Position numbers and translations under genes: made by a program
Part shown: positions 41,768 through 51,919 of the stretch, one piece after another
How positions within the stretch are numbered: position 1 is the first letter of the stretch
Layout: each line of letters starts with the position of its first letter
The notes under the pieces: model-generated
Seen by the model: the letters and a program-made list of their open reading frames with translations, nothing else
Databases searched by the model: none
What the model was told of the DNA's origin: nothing
NCBI GenBank assembly: GCA_963976435.1
Contig: CAXBKQ010000014.1
Span: 1-64,000, forward strand
Reading direction: 5' to 3'
DNA length: 64,000 nt
Source: CAKZNE01 sp963976435
GTDB lineage: Bacteria; Bacteroidota; Bacteroidia; Flavobacteriales; Schleiferiaceae

Positions 41768-43462
41768 TTAAAATTGATAAGTCAAACCAAAAAGAACATT
41801 AATATTTTGGGTTCTATATCCCAAATAGTATTCGTAATTGCTATTGAGTAAATTATTGGTATTTATAAAAGCAGAAATTCGGCTGTTGTACAAATATTCT
41901 ATACCAATCCCCAAGTCAACATAAGCACTTAATGTGTTGCTTAAATCTGCATTGTCTTCTTGAGCAAAAGCCACTCTTTCTCCAATATAATCCACATCTG
42001 CTTTAAACTTTAACTTCTGTTTTAAAGTGTAAACCGAATTTAAACCAGCGCGAAACTTTGGTAAATGCCAAGCCTCTTCCGCATTGGTAAGGATGAAGCT
42101 ATTTAATTCTCCATTTAGATTAATTTGTAAATTATTTTTAAAATTAAATCCCAATTCCCCTCTAATATAATAGCGGTCAATTTTATCATATTGTATATCC
42201 AATCCTGGCTGTATGCTATCAAAATAATAAAAGGGATTTCTATAAAATAAGGCTTGATCCACAACAGACATAAAACCACCTTTAATATTAAAAGAAGCGC
42301 TAGAGCTTAAAATTCCATTTAAACCAACAAAAAGGTCTGTCTTCCTGCTCGGTTTTAATTCCTGACCGGGGTTTAAATAGGGATTTTCTTCAAAAAGACT
42401 ACTTACAGAGTTTTGAATAAGTTCACCTTCCCAACCAGCATAACTAGTAAGAACATCCTTTACTATTGGGTATCTAACAATTAGTTCTGGGAAGAAATAT
42501 ACATTACCAGAAATTTCATCTTCATCAGATTTAAAGGCCGAATTATAGTATAGGTTCACTCCAAAATCAAAGCTCCAATCGTTTTTTGTGCTACTTATTT
42601 TAGGATGAAATTGTAAGGTTAAATAGCTCTGACTGAATTTACTAATCGAATCATAATCGGTTCTAAAGTAGCTTAAGTTAAGGTCGGTATTAATTTTTTC
42701 AGCTCCTGAAGGAATATCTATTCGGCTTTTTAGTTCCAAATTATTTTCCATTGTTGAATAATCATCCGTAAGATTATAATAAGTCAAACCCAATTTTTGC
42801 AGCCAGGCCATTCCTTTACCATTTGTTGATAGCAATTGAGAGTTTATTCCAAATTGACGATACCAATTGGCATTGGGATCCAATTCCTCCGGAACAGTTT
42901 CACCAATTGGAATTCTATCTACACCATAATAGCTCACCTTATTAAATTTTGCCTCAGCCGAAGTATTCCAGGCTAAGTCTTTATAAAATCTATTTAGATG
43001 TGCTCCAATAAAATTATTACTTATCGCATTATTATCGAATACAATTCCATCAACCCCCTTCTGTGTGGAATAATGACGGGCGCTAAATCCAAAATTATAT
43101 TTAGTAGATCTTCCGGAATTATAATATAAATCGGCTAAAGGAGTATTGTAAAATCCATAACCGAAACGAAACAAACCCCTAGGAAGTTTTTCTAGTTTCA
43201 GGCTTTTAATTTTTAATGGTGGTAGTGTTTTTGGACGAAATTGAACGTCTACCGCCTCGCTAAAAATTTGATATTTAACCTCCATTTTTTCAGTGCTGGT
43301 ATCTTTGAAGCTCGGGAAATCCAAAAACATATTGGCCTCTTCTACTTTAGCCTTGTATTTGTCTGTAATACTTATTTCTATTCTACCGATATCCGTAGGC
43401 TGTGCAAAAAGACTCCCGGTTCCAACTAATGCTAGAATTGGTAAATATTTAAACTTTTTCAT
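41768..43462 (-). CDS. Outer-membrane beta-barrel protein, TonB-receptor-like
   Basis: A 564-aa protein with a signal peptide (ALVGTGSLFAQ). Most of it is a run of barrel strands (KYNFGFSARHYS, FDFGVNLYYN, FGLTYQF at the end, closing with Phe). It resembles the barrel of TonB-dependent receptors, but no plug domain or TonB box is seen, so it is a plug-less barrel. Immediately upstream, two bases apart, is a large TPR protein. The pair recurs in Flavobacteria as I recall, and may form an outer-membrane complex. The function is unknown. Confidence 0.8.
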   Translation of the reverse strand: MKKFKYLPILALVGTGSLFAQPTDIGRIEISITDKYKAKVEEANMFLDFPSFKDTSTEKMEVKYQIFSEAVDVQFRPKTLPPLKIKSLKLEKLPRGLFRFGYGFYNTPLADLYYNSGRSTKYNFGFSARHYSTQKGVDGIVFDNNAISNNFIGAHLNRFYKDLAWNTSAEAKFNKVSYYGVDRIPIGETVPEELDPNANWYRQFGINSQLLSTNGKGMAWLQKLGLTYYNLTDDYSTMENNLELKSRIDIPSGAEKINTDLNLSYFRTDYDSISKFSQSYLTLQFHPKISSTKNDWSFDFGVNLYYNSAFKSDEDEISGNVYFFPELIVRYPIVKDVLTSYAGWEGELIQNSVSSLFEENPYLNPGQELKPSRKTDLFVGLNGILSSSASFNIKGGFMSVVDQALFYRNPFYYFDSIQPGLDIQYDKIDRYYIRGELGFNFKNNLQINLNGELNSFILTNAEEAWHLPKFRAGLNSVYTLKQKLKFKADVDYIGERVAFAQEDNADLSNTLSAYVDLGIGIEYLYNSRISAFINTNNLLNSNYEYYLGYRTQNINVLFGLTYQF

Positions 43463-43464
43463 AA

Positions 43465-46400
43465 TTAGTCTTTTCTAATATTAGTATCCTCTTCTATCAA
43501 ATCCTCCAATTCATCAAACTCATCATCATATTCCCCATCAAAAAGTAAGAATCCATTGTCCCCAGCATCTAGGAATAGGCTGTCATTTTTAGCTTTTTGA
43601 ATTCTTTCTTTTTCCAATTCTTTCTCTTCTTCCCAATGCTTTATTTCCTCTTTAAGAAGAACCGCTTCCTTGCTGATCTCCTCATTATAATTTCCATTGA
43701 TCACAAAATCTAGGGTATAGTTGGCTTGAAATACATCATCTTCCTTCCAGAAATTTTTGGCTAGCAAAATCAAAGCCCTCATTTTATATTCCTTGAAAGC
43801 TGGAAGTTCTTCTATCAACTTATAAATGACAACTTTAGAGGAGTCATAATTTTCAATATTGAATAAGAGGAGCGATTGATAATAAAGAGCCTTGGCTTTA
43901 GATTCACCTTCTGCAATGCTTGATAATTGGGTGAAATAATTCATAGCATTATTATTATCCTCTAATTTCATATATGAGCTAGCGATAATGTCTATTACCT
44001 CAATTTTGAGCTCTGCATTGTCTGTGTTGAGGGAATTTACCTCCTCTCCTTCTACAGCAGCCATTTTATAATCTCCAAGTTTAAAAGCTGATCTCATAAT
44101 TCCAGCCCTAGCCCTTAGTTTTTGCATTCTATCTCCTCCAAAACTCAGCAACTTCTGATATCTCTCCAATGCCAAAGCATAGTTTTTTGTATCATAAGCA
44201 TGATGACCTAAATACAAAAATGCTTGTCTGCTATAGGTGTTTACCGGCAGCTTAGAGATATTTGTAAAAGCTTTTAGCTCCATATCCTTATCCCCCAATT
44301 TGGCTGCACATTGAGCCAAATAATAATTGGATTTCAAAACGAATAATCCCTTTTCAAAGCGGGAAAGATAATTTCCAAATGCCTTGCTAGCCCTTTCACA
44401 ATCGCCCTCAGAATATAAATCAAAAGCCACTTCATATGCTGTTGAATCCAAGCTAGACTTTTCGAAATTCACAAAGCTTAATCCTTCTACCCAGTCTAAG
44501 TATTCCTCAATTTTATTCATTCTAGCATAGACTAATCTGGCTAATCCAACGGCTTCGAGGGATTGATCGGAACCGGGGTAATTATTTACAACTTCCTTAA
44601 AGCTTTCAATGGCCAATTGATTTCTTTCGGTGTTGCTATAGATTAAACCAATCCTCATTTTGGCTACCACCGTATTTGGCGAATTGGGATTATTCTCTAT
44701 ATAATTTTGAAAACTCAGAAGTGCCATTTGATACTTTTCCAATCTCAAATTTGTTTCTGCAATTTCGAATTGGGCTTGTTCAACATAATCTGAGTTTGGA
44801 TACTTTTTTATCAATTTCTCCAATTCCGAAATTTTCTCATCCCTTTTACCCAAAAGCCCCATACATTCTGCTCTTTGGAAGTAGGCATAATCTGCTTTTT
44901 GGGTTTTATACTGAATTGCTGATGCATAATACTGAGAAGCTTTAATATAGCCTTCTGTTAAAAAGTGGCAATCCGCCATCCTCAAAAAGGCATCAGGAAG
45001 CCGAGGATCATTTTTTAAAGCATCGCGAGTAAAGGTTCTAAAATAGGAAGCCGCTTTTTGGAAGTCGAATTTCTTGTAGTAGCAATAGGCTGATTGGTAA
45101 TAAGATCGACCATATTCTTCCAAATTTATTACTCCTGGCATTTTTCGGAATTCATCCATGCTGCTTAGGGCCTCATCAAAGTCCTTTAATCTATACTGAC
45201 ATTCAGCAATCCAATATTGGCATAGGGCTGCAACTCTTATATCGATAGGGTATTTTAGGGATTCTTTGTATTTACCCATAGCCTCTACATAGCGTAGGGA
45301 GTTAAATATTTCTGTGGCACGATAAAAGGAAATCTTTTGGTAAATCTCCTTCATCTCCGGACTATTTAATCCTACCTTTTTTAAGGCCAACATGGCGCGA
45401 TCATAGTCCTTGGTGGTAAGATATAAATTGGCCAAATAACTATTAATCTCTGTTTTGTGTGGTGATTCTGGGTATTTTCTGAGGAAAAGATTTAAGGTTG
45501 AAATCGCATCTTGATAGGGATCCGAAAATTCATAAACCAATTTGGAATAGTTGAAAAATGCATCTTCCGCAATTTTTGGGGAAAATTCCATTTCAGAGGC
45601 CGCTTTAAATGCAGTGATGGCATTCTTCTTTCGATCCGTTTTTAAATAACAATCTCCTAAATGGTAATAGGCATTTTGAGACAACTCTCTTTTGCCGGTA
45701 GTTATTTTATTAAATGATTCAATCGCCAATTGATAGTTTCCAACCTTATAATTTGAAAAACCTAGTTGAAAGTGGTCGAGATGCCTCATTTTTCCTCCCT
45801 TCTCCCTATAGAGATCCATGTATTTAATACAGTTTTCATAATCATCTCTTTTATAAAAAGCATCAGAAAGTAGCTTGGCAATTTCAATGGCTCGTTTCTC
45901 AGAAGCTTTATCGATTAGCTCCTCTCCTACTTCCACCAATTTGTCAAAATCCTTAAGGCGGTAATAAATATGGGCTAGGTAATAGGGTACAAAAGGGCTA
46001 AAATCCTTATCGGATTGTAAGGGGAGAAAGTTTGTTAGTGCCTCAGCATAATTACTATCAGAATAAAGAATATGAGCATAATAATATCTGGCAGAATTGG
46101 AATATTTACTGTCTTTGTCCCTTAATTTGAAAAAGAACTTTTTAGCCTCCTTATTCCTTTCCTCCATTAATAAGGAATAGCCATTTTTAAATTGAAGTTC
46201 ATTCAATTGAGCTTGCGAGATTCTATATTCATCTACCCTCTCATAATATTGATTGGCTTCCTTATATCGCTTAGTGCTAAATTTAAAATTGGCATATTCA
46301 ATAAATAACTGATTTTTTAAAGGGCTCAAAGAATTTTTATCGGCAAAAGCCTCTACCCTTGCCTTCGCATCTTTATTAAATAATTTGATGGCACACATGG

Positions 46401-46632
46401 CTGAATAATACTCAGCACTAGTGTTTTTTTCCGAAACACTTTTTATTTCATTGGCCTTTACAAAGGCATCAAATTTTAGTTGGGCATTTCCGTATTGCTC
46501 CTTTCGGTACAATTCAATTCCCTCATCGTAGCTATCCTCAATCTTTAATAAGGCTGGAGTTTGAGCATTAGTCGCTAAACTGCAGAATATTAGCAAATAG
46601 AGAAGCATCCCCTTTAGCCTGTCGGAAAACAT
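43465..46632 (-). CDS. Large tetratricopeptide-repeat protein, exported
   Basis: A 1055-aa protein with a signal peptide (LLYLLIFCSLATNAQ). Nearly all the remaining length is TPR-like helical repeats, for example ALERYQKLLSFGGDRMQKLRARAGIM, NPNSPNTVVAKMRIGLIYSN and AFRLMADCHF-type units, comparable to BamD/YbgF-type repeats. The C-terminal 80 residues are acidic and charged (KELEKERIQKAKNDSLFLDAGDNGF, DDEFDELEDLIEEDTN). It is expected in the periplasm or at the outer membrane as a scaffold for the plug-less barrel coded next, with which it forms a tight operon. Confidence 0.88.
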   Translation of the reverse strand: MFSDRLKGMLLYLLIFCSLATNAQTPALLKIEDSYDEGIELYRKEQYGNAQLKFDAFVKANEIKSVSEKNTSAEYYSAMCAIKLFNKDAKARVEAFADKNSLSPLKNQLFIEYANFKFSTKRYKEANQYYERVDEYRISQAQLNELQFKNGYSLLMEERNKEAKKFFFKLRDKDSKYSNSARYYYAHILYSDSNYAEALTNFLPLQSDKDFSPFVPYYLAHIYYRLKDFDKLVEVGEELIDKASEKRAIEIAKLLSDAFYKRDDYENCIKYMDLYREKGGKMRHLDHFQLGFSNYKVGNYQLAIESFNKITTGKRELSQNAYYHLGDCYLKTDRKKNAITAFKAASEMEFSPKIAEDAFFNYSKLVYEFSDPYQDAISTLNLFLRKYPESPHKTEINSYLANLYLTTKDYDRAMLALKKVGLNSPEMKEIYQKISFYRATEIFNSLRYVEAMGKYKESLKYPIDIRVAALCQYWIAECQYRLKDFDEALSSMDEFRKMPGVINLEEYGRSYYQSAYCYYKKFDFQKAASYFRTFTRDALKNDPRLPDAFLRMADCHFLTEGYIKASQYYASAIQYKTQKADYAYFQRAECMGLLGKRDEKISELEKLIKKYPNSDYVEQAQFEIAETNLRLEKYQMALLSFQNYIENNPNSPNTVVAKMRIGLIYSNTERNQLAIESFKEVVNNYPGSDQSLEAVGLARLVYARMNKIEEYLDWVEGLSFVNFEKSSLDSTAYEVAFDLYSEGDCERASKAFGNYLSRFEKGLFVLKSNYYLAQCAAKLGDKDMELKAFTNISKLPVNTYSRQAFLYLGHHAYDTKNYALALERYQKLLSFGGDRMQKLRARAGIMRSAFKLGDYKMAAVEGEEVNSLNTDNAELKIEVIDIIASSYMKLEDNNNAMNYFTQLSSIAEGESKAKALYYQSLLLFNIENYDSSKVVIYKLIEELPAFKEYKMRALILLAKNFWKEDDVFQANYTLDFVINGNYNEEISKEAVLLKEEIKHWEEEKELEKERIQKAKNDSLFLDAGDNGFLLFDGEYDDEFDELEDLIEEDTNIRKD

Positions 46633-46774
46633 ATTTTAGTTTTTCTATTAATGGATTAAAAGTAGGGCTTTATATAGCTTGTGTTTTTAAGGTTTATAGG
46701 TTTTTTCAAACGGAAATTGTTGATTATTATTGAGACTTTCCTTTCAAACAAGCTTTATAAAATCGAAATTCGCT

Positions 46775-46782
46775 TAGATTTG
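46775..46782 (+). promoter_or_regulatory. Candidate -7 element TAGATTTG
   Basis: TAGATTTG matches the Bacteroidota consensus TAnnTTTG and lies 28 bases before the ATG of the FtsE-like gene, in the 178-bp divergent gap. I see no clear -33 TTTG at the right distance, so confidence is limited. Confidence 0.4.
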
Positions 46783-46810
46783 AATAATTATCCATTTTCA
46801 AGACCACAAA

Positions 46811-47497
46811 ATGAGCAGTGAAGCCATAATCCAATTAAAGGATGCCAATATTTTTCAAAACGAACATCTTATCCTTTCCAATGTAAATCTTGAATTGCAA
46901 AAAGGTGGATTTAGATATTTAATTGGTCAAACTGGTAGTGGGAAATCTAGTTTATTGAAAACCCTCTATGGTGATCTTAAACTAAAACAAGGGACAGGAA
47001 AGGTTTGTGGCTATGTTTTGGAAGATTTGAAAGAGAAAAATATTCCATTGTTAAGACGTAGAATGGGTATTGTATTTCAAGACTTTCAATTACTTACCGA
47101 TAGAAATGTTTTTAATAATCTTCTTTTTGTTTTAAGAGCTACCGGCTGGAAGGATAAAAAGAAAATGGCCGCCAAAATTAATGAGGTATTGGAAAAAGTA
47201 GGAATGGATGATAGTGGACCAAAACTACCCTATCAACTTTCTGGTGGTGAACAACAAAGGATAGCTATTGCCAGAGCCCTGTTAAATGACCCCGAGCTTA
47301 TTCTGGCAGATGAACCTACAGGGAATTTAGATCCTAGCACCTCCGAAGAAATTATGCTGTTAATGCAGGATATTTCCAAAAATGGACGAGCTATTTTAAT
47401 GGCCACTCATGACTATTCTCTAATTCTAAAATTTCCACATGAAACTTTAAAATGTGAAAATGGTCAAATATTTTCAACAGTGCAAAACACCTTGTAA
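46811..47497 (+). CDS. ftsE: FtsE-like ABC transporter ATPase
   Basis: A 228-aa ABC ATPase with Walker A GQTGSGKSSLLK (residues about 38-49), Q-loop FQDFQLL, the signature LSGGEQQR, Walker B LILADEPTGNLD and the H-loop ATHD. The sequence RRRMGIVFQDFQLLTDRNVFNNLLF is close to FtsE. FtsE with FtsX controls cell-wall hydrolases at division. No ftsX lies beside it in this window, so the naming rests on similarity; in Flavobacteria ftsX is often elsewhere. The gene is followed by a glycosyltransferase 31 bases away. Confidence 0.85.
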   Translation: MSSEAIIQLKDANIFQNEHLILSNVNLELQKGGFRYLIGQTGSGKSSLLKTLYGDLKLKQGTGKVCGYVLEDLKEKNIPLLRRRMGIVFQDFQLLTDRNVFNNLLFVLRATGWKDKKKMAAKINEVLEKVGMDDSGPKLPYQLSGGEQQRIAIARALLNDPELILADEPTGNLDPSTSEEIMLLMQDISKNGRAILMATHDYSLILKFPHETLKCENGQIFSTVQNTL

Positions 47498-47528
47498 AAA
47501 CTAGAAATTTTTAGCATTTAAGTTCCCT

Positions 47529-48413
47529 ATGTCCTATTCCGTCTGCATTCCGATTTACAAACAAGATGTTAGGGAATTGGCCAAAGAATTAAGTCGCCAG
47601 GCTTCTTCTATCCAAAGTTTAGTTGAAATTCTAATTATAGACGATGGTTCCCAGGAAAATTGGGGAGAGTTAAATAAGGATATTCAAAATTTTGAAAAGC
47701 TGAACTTTCAATCTCTAAATTCTAATATTGGCCGTTCTGCTATTCGTAATTTATTAGCGCAAAAGGCAAAGGGTGAATATCTCATTTTTTTGGATGGAGA
47801 CAGCAAAATTGATAATCCTGAATTTCTCAAAAATTATTGTGAAATTGAAAATCCAGAGGTTATTGTTGGTGGAAGGTCCTATGCCCATAATATGGAAAGT
47901 GGTTTTGAATTACACTGGAAGTATGGGAAATTGAAAGAGTCAAAACCGGCATCTCACCGAAACGCAAAGCCTTCTTCCAATTTTCACAGCAATAATTTCC
48001 TGATTTCTAAGAAGATATTTCAAAATATTCTGTTTGAAGAGAGCTTAAATCAATATGGACATGAAGATACCTTGTTTGGTTTTCGGTTGGAGCAAAACAA
48101 GGTGGATATTATTCATATTGATAATCCCCTTATTCATGCTCAATTAGAGAGCAATAAAGAATTCCTTCGCAAAACAGAATTAGGACTTCAAAACCTATTA
48201 AAAATACAGAACCTAGAGCCTAAATTCAAAGAGAAATCTGGAGTTTTGAGTCTATACTTAAAAATTAAAGGGATGGGATTAAGTGCTCTTTTTAATAAAT
48301 TATATTCTAGTCAAAAAGAAAATTTATTGAAAAACCTGGAAGGAAGTTCCCCCTCTCTAAAAAAATTCAACCTGTATAAACTGCTTTATTTATTTTCAAT
48401 TTCCCGAAGATAA
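47529..48413 (+). CDS. Glycosyltransferase family 2 protein
   Basis: A 294-aa GT2-type enzyme. The nucleotide-sugar part has SVCIPIYKQDVRELAKELSRQ, EILIIDDGSQEN and FLDGDSKIDN (DGD as the metal-binding DxD). A later stretch NQYGHEDTLFGFRL gives the catalytic base region. It has no membrane anchor, so it acts in the cytosol, probably on lipid-linked or surface glycans. Its last 28 bases overlap the convergent GT4-like gene. Confidence 0.88.
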   Translation: MSYSVCIPIYKQDVRELAKELSRQASSIQSLVEILIIDDGSQENWGELNKDIQNFEKLNFQSLNSNIGRSAIRNLLAQKAKGEYLIFLDGDSKIDNPEFLKNYCEIENPEVIVGGRSYAHNMESGFELHWKYGKLKESKPASHRNAKPSSNFHSNNFLISKKIFQNILFEESLNQYGHEDTLFGFRLEQNKVDIIHIDNPLIHAQLESNKEFLRKTELGLQNLLKIQNLEPKFKEKSGVLSLYLKIKGMGLSALFNKLYSSQKENLLKNLEGSSPSLKKFNLYKLLYLFSISRR

Positions 48414-49504
48414 CCCAACAATTTTTTGGATTCTATTTCCCAATTGTTCTCCTCTGCAGCCTTTTTTAGATTATTTTGAAAATAGTCTTTTCTTTTATTT
48501 TGAATAGACAAAACCGCATTAGCAATGGTTTCCGGACGGTGATCGGAGCACAGCTCTCCAATATCATAGGCTTTAACAATTCCACTTACTTCCACAATAT
48601 CCGAGCAAATAATAGGGATTCCGGATTTTATATAATCAAATAGTTTATTGGGTAAGCTGTATTGATAGTTGATATTGCTGTTTTTATCAAGACTTAAACC
48701 ACAATCTGCATTTAAGGTATATTGAAGCATTTCTAAATAAGGTTTTGGTTCAATAAAAATCACCTTCTCTTGTAGGGAGTATTGCTCCACCAAGTTTTTA
48801 ATTTTTGGTATCACATCCCCCTTTCCTACTAGTAATAACAAGCAATTATCTAAAATCCTGAGGGCTTCAAGAGCTTCCTCCATTCCCCTGTCTATATTTA
48901 TTCCTGCTCCTTGGTTTATCAGAATAAACTTCCCTTCGGGTAAATTTAAATCTTTCCTTGTTTTAGGGGTCAATGGAATTCGGGAATCTCCAATATTCCG
49001 TATTATACAGGCTTGCAAATTATAGTCGTTAAAATAAAGTTGTCCTATGCTTTTATTTACGGTTATAAAACCATCAATATGGGGTAAACACAGCTTTTCC
49101 ACCAGTGTCCAAACCTTCTTTACTAAAGCCCTGTTTTGGATTTCTGGTACTCCTAAAAAGTATTCATGAGAATCATAAATAAGCTTTTTTGATTTCAGCT
49201 TAGCTATTAAAAAATTGGGTAAAAGGGTGTCTAAATCATTGCTGAAATAGATGTCATAGTTTTTAAATAATAAAAAGAAGAACAGCCGTAAATTATAGTG
49301 GGCATAAAACAAAAAGCCTTTATGAAACCATAATTTAAAACGACGAACCGTATAGGGTTTTGAAATTTCGAGGCTATTGGGCAATTTTCTACCTAGCAAG
49401 GTTATTTCATAGTCCATGTCTTGTAAAACACCAATGGTCCTAGCTACTCTTTGATCTGTAACTAAATCATTGCTTACACTAATAACAACAGACTTCTTAT
49501 TCAT
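48386..49504 (-). CDS. Glycosyltransferase family 4-like protein
   Basis: A 372-aa GT-B-fold transferase. The N-terminal lobe starts with SVVISVSNDLVTDQRVARTIGVL and holds the acceptor region LIYDSHEYFLGVPEIQNR. The C-terminal lobe has FILINQGAGINIDRGMEEALEAL, LLVGKGDVIPKI and YQYSLPNKLFDYIKSGIPIICSD, which includes the nucleotide-binding segment. The donor sugar is unknown. It converges with the GT2 gene (28-base overlap) and diverges from queA with only 20 bases between starts. Confidence 0.87.
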   Translation of the reverse strand: MNKKSVVISVSNDLVTDQRVARTIGVLQDMDYEITLLGRKLPNSLEISKPYTVRRFKLWFHKGFLFYAHYNLRLFFFLLFKNYDIYFSNDLDTLLPNFLIAKLKSKKLIYDSHEYFLGVPEIQNRALVKKVWTLVEKLCLPHIDGFITVNKSIGQLYFNDYNLQACIIRNIGDSRIPLTPKTRKDLNLPEGKFILINQGAGINIDRGMEEALEALRILDNCLLLLVGKGDVIPKIKNLVEQYSLQEKVIFIEPKPYLEMLQYTLNADCGLSLDKNSNINYQYSLPNKLFDYIKSGIPIICSDIVEVSGIVKAYDIGELCSDHRPETIANAVLSIQNKRKDYFQNNLKKAAEENNWEIESKKLLGYLREIENK

Positions 49505-49524
49505 ATTTTAGCGCCCTAAAACAT

Positions 49525-50754
49525 TTGGTCTTGAACGAAGATGTAAAGAAAATCAAAATTGAAGAGTATAACTACACTCTTCCCGATGAATTTATTGCAC
49601 GCTACCCCTTAGAAAATAGAGAAGACTCCAAATTACTGGTGGCTGGAGAATCCAATTTTTCTGTTTCACAGTATAAAAATTTGGACAATTATATTCCTAA
49701 AGGCTCCAGGTTGATTTTTAATGAAACAAAGGTTGTTCAGGCCAGACTTCTTTTTCCAAAAAATGAAACTACCCATATAGAGATTTTCTGTTTAGAACCT
49801 GCAGATCAATTGGATATTCAACAAGCAATGGCCAAAAAAGAATGTATTGAATATATCTGTTTGGTTGGTGGCGCAAGGAAATGGAAGGCTCAGTTTTTGG
49901 AGATAAAATCGAATTCAGGACTACATTTAAAAGCGGAGAAAATTGAAAATTTAGGAGCAAGCTTCAGAATTCGATTTTCCTGGGATCAAGACCTTTGTTT
50001 TTCAGAAATTCTTGAGGAAGTTGGAAAAATTCCTCTTCCTCCTTATTTAAACCGTGCTGCGGAAGCGGAGGATCTGGAGCGTTACCAAACTGTGTTTGCC
50101 AAAAATAAGGGTTCCGTTGCTGCCCCAACAGCAAGCTTACATTTTACCGAATCTCTAATGGATAGGCTAAAAGCAAATGGCTGTGAATTGGAAAAGTTGA
50201 GTCTACATGTTGGTGCGGGAACCTTTAAACCTGTAAATGCTGATGAAATAGAAGATCATGAAATGCATGCAGAGGAATTCCTGGTCAATAAGAAGCTGGT
50301 AATTAGATTATTAAAAAGTCCAAATAAAAATACTATTTGCGTAGGCACCACTTCTATAAGGGCCTTAGAAAGCATTTACTGGCTTGGGGTTCTTGCCTAT
50401 AATTCAGAATTAGAAGTTAGTAAAACACCATTTATTCCACAATGGATGGCTTATGAGAATGAGTCAACACCTTCCCTCAAAACAAGTTTGGAAGCTTTAC
50501 TGGAATTTATGGACAGGGAGAATATGGAGGAGATTATGGCTAGAACAGCAATTATTATAGCGCCAGGTTATGAATTTAAAATTGCCAATGCATTGATAAC
50601 AAATTTCCACCAACCTAAAAGCACTTTATTATTATTGGTTGCGGCCATTATGGGGCCAAATTGGAAGAAGATGTACGACTTTGCCAGAGACAATAATTTC
50701 CGGTTTTTGAGTTATGGGGATGGCTGTTTACTCTTAAATTCGCATTATGCTTGA
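49525..50754 (+). CDS. queA: S-adenosylmethionine:tRNA ribosyltransferase-isomerase QueA
   Basis: A 409-aa QueA, which transfers ribose from SAM to tRNA in queuosine synthesis. Marks are YNYTLPDEFIARYPLENREDSKLL, IFNETKVVQARL, LPPYLNR, and the conserved GSVAAPTASLHFTE and GAGTFKPV. No ATG lies before the family's first strand, so the start is TTG at 49525 or TTG at 49531; I list the first. It is somewhat longer than the usual 340-360 aa because of inserts around residues 90-150. It overlaps the next gene by eight bases. Confidence 0.95.
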   Translation: MVLNEDVKKIKIEEYNYTLPDEFIARYPLENREDSKLLVAGESNFSVSQYKNLDNYIPKGSRLIFNETKVVQARLLFPKNETTHIEIFCLEPADQLDIQQAMAKKECIEYICLVGGARKWKAQFLEIKSNSGLHLKAEKIENLGASFRIRFSWDQDLCFSEILEEVGKIPLPPYLNRAAEAEDLERYQTVFAKNKGSVAAPTASLHFTESLMDRLKANGCELEKLSLHVGAGTFKPVNADEIEDHEMHAEEFLVNKKLVIRLLKSPNKNTICVGTTSIRALESIYWLGVLAYNSELEVSKTPFIPQWMAYENESTPSLKTSLEALLEFMDRENMEEIMARTAIIIAPGYEFKIANALITNFHQPKSTLLLLVAAIMGPNWKKMYDFARDNNFRFLSYGDGCLLLNSHYA

Positions 50755-51919
50755 GAAACTAATCCTTCATTTATATTTCTGTTTTTCCTGTTATGCAGGT
50801 TGTTCCCAATCAGCGGATTGGAAAGCAATTGCCTTTTTACCAGAAGAGCTTGAAGAAGCAAGTGGAATGGTGTTTTTTCCGCCTAATCGAATAGTACATA
50901 TCAATGATGGTGGGAATAGACCTTCATTAATAAGTACAGATACTATTGGAAATATTATTCAAAACTATTGTATTCCTGGAGCCGAAAATCAGGATTGGGA
51001 GGATTTATGTAGGGATGAAAAGGGCAATTTATATATTGGAGATTTTGGGAATAACAGAAATGCTAGAGAAGATTTAAAAATTTACAAACTTCCCTACCAA
51101 AAGGTTTTTAATGGTGAAGATGATTATTTACTTGAGGAAATTAGCTTTCAATATGAAGATCAAATGAGGTTTCCACCAAAAAAGAAAAATCGAAATTTTG
51201 ATACTGAAGCAATGATTCATATTGGCGATTCGATTTACCTATTTACTAAAAACCGAACAAAACCTTTTTCTGGATTTACATATTGCTATAAAATTCCTGA
51301 TACTCCTGGTTATTATATTGCTGAAAAGGTAGATAGTTTTTATACAGGAAATGGCCCGAAAGAAGTGGACTGGATTACGGCCAGCACCTTTAGGGAAAAG
51401 CCTAGGACTTTAATACTGCTTGGCTATAATAAAATGTGGATGTTTTATTATTTTAAAGGCACAAAATTCTTTTCGGGCAAGCATAACATCCTGTATTTCA
51501 ACACCTTTACGCAAAAGGAAGCGATAAGTTTCAAAAATTCAAACAGCCTTTACCTAAGTGATGAAAAGAATAATTCTAAGGATGGGCTATTATATGAATT
51601 ATTCCTACCCAAAATTCTTCCTGAAAATATTCCTGATACTGCTTATAGCCATATTGATGTGAATGTGGAGCTTGAAGACCGAAAGGTTAGCAAAAAAATA
51701 AAGCTTGAAATTGAAACTAAGAGCGATGGGGATTGGCATTGGCAAGCATTTAACATGCAAGGGCAAAGGATGCATTTCCAAGAGAGTTCCCTTTTACAAG
51801 CAGGCAAACATGAGCTTGAGATTAATCTCAAGAAATGGACAAGCGGGGATTATTATTTACATGTTTTTGTGAACCATAGTCTTCATAAATTTGTGATCCA
51901 TAAAAAGGAAACAAAATAG
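50747..51919 (+). CDS. Exported protein with probable T9SS C-terminal domain
   Basis: A 390-aa protein with a signal-like start (KLILHLYFCFSCYAGC). The middle resembles a beta-propeller-type repeat region (DLCRDEKGNLYIGDFGNNRNAR, NFDTEAMIHIGDSIYLFTKNR), as in proteins with SdiA-type esterase-like or NHL folds, but I do not name a family. The last 80 residues have the plan of the type IX secretion sorting domain: IKLEIETKSDGDWHWQAFNMQGQ, then LEINLKKWTSGDYYLHVF and HKFVIHK at the end. It is therefore probably secreted by T9SS and surface-attached. It overlaps queA by eight bases. Confidence 0.78.
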   Translation: MLEKLILHLYFCFSCYAGCSQSADWKAIAFLPEELEEASGMVFFPPNRIVHINDGGNRPSLISTDTIGNIIQNYCIPGAENQDWEDLCRDEKGNLYIGDFGNNRNAREDLKIYKLPYQKVFNGEDDYLLEEISFQYEDQMRFPPKKKNRNFDTEAMIHIGDSIYLFTKNRTKPFSGFTYCYKIPDTPGYYIAEKVDSFYTGNGPKEVDWITASTFREKPRTLILLGYNKMWMFYYFKGTKFFSGKHNILYFNTFTQKEAISFKNSNSLYLSDEKNNSKDGLLYELFLPKILPENIPDTAYSHIDVNVELEDRKVSKKIKLEIETKSDGDWHWQAFNMQGQRMHFQESSLLQAGKHELEINLKKWTSGDYYLHVFVNHSLHKFVIHKKETK

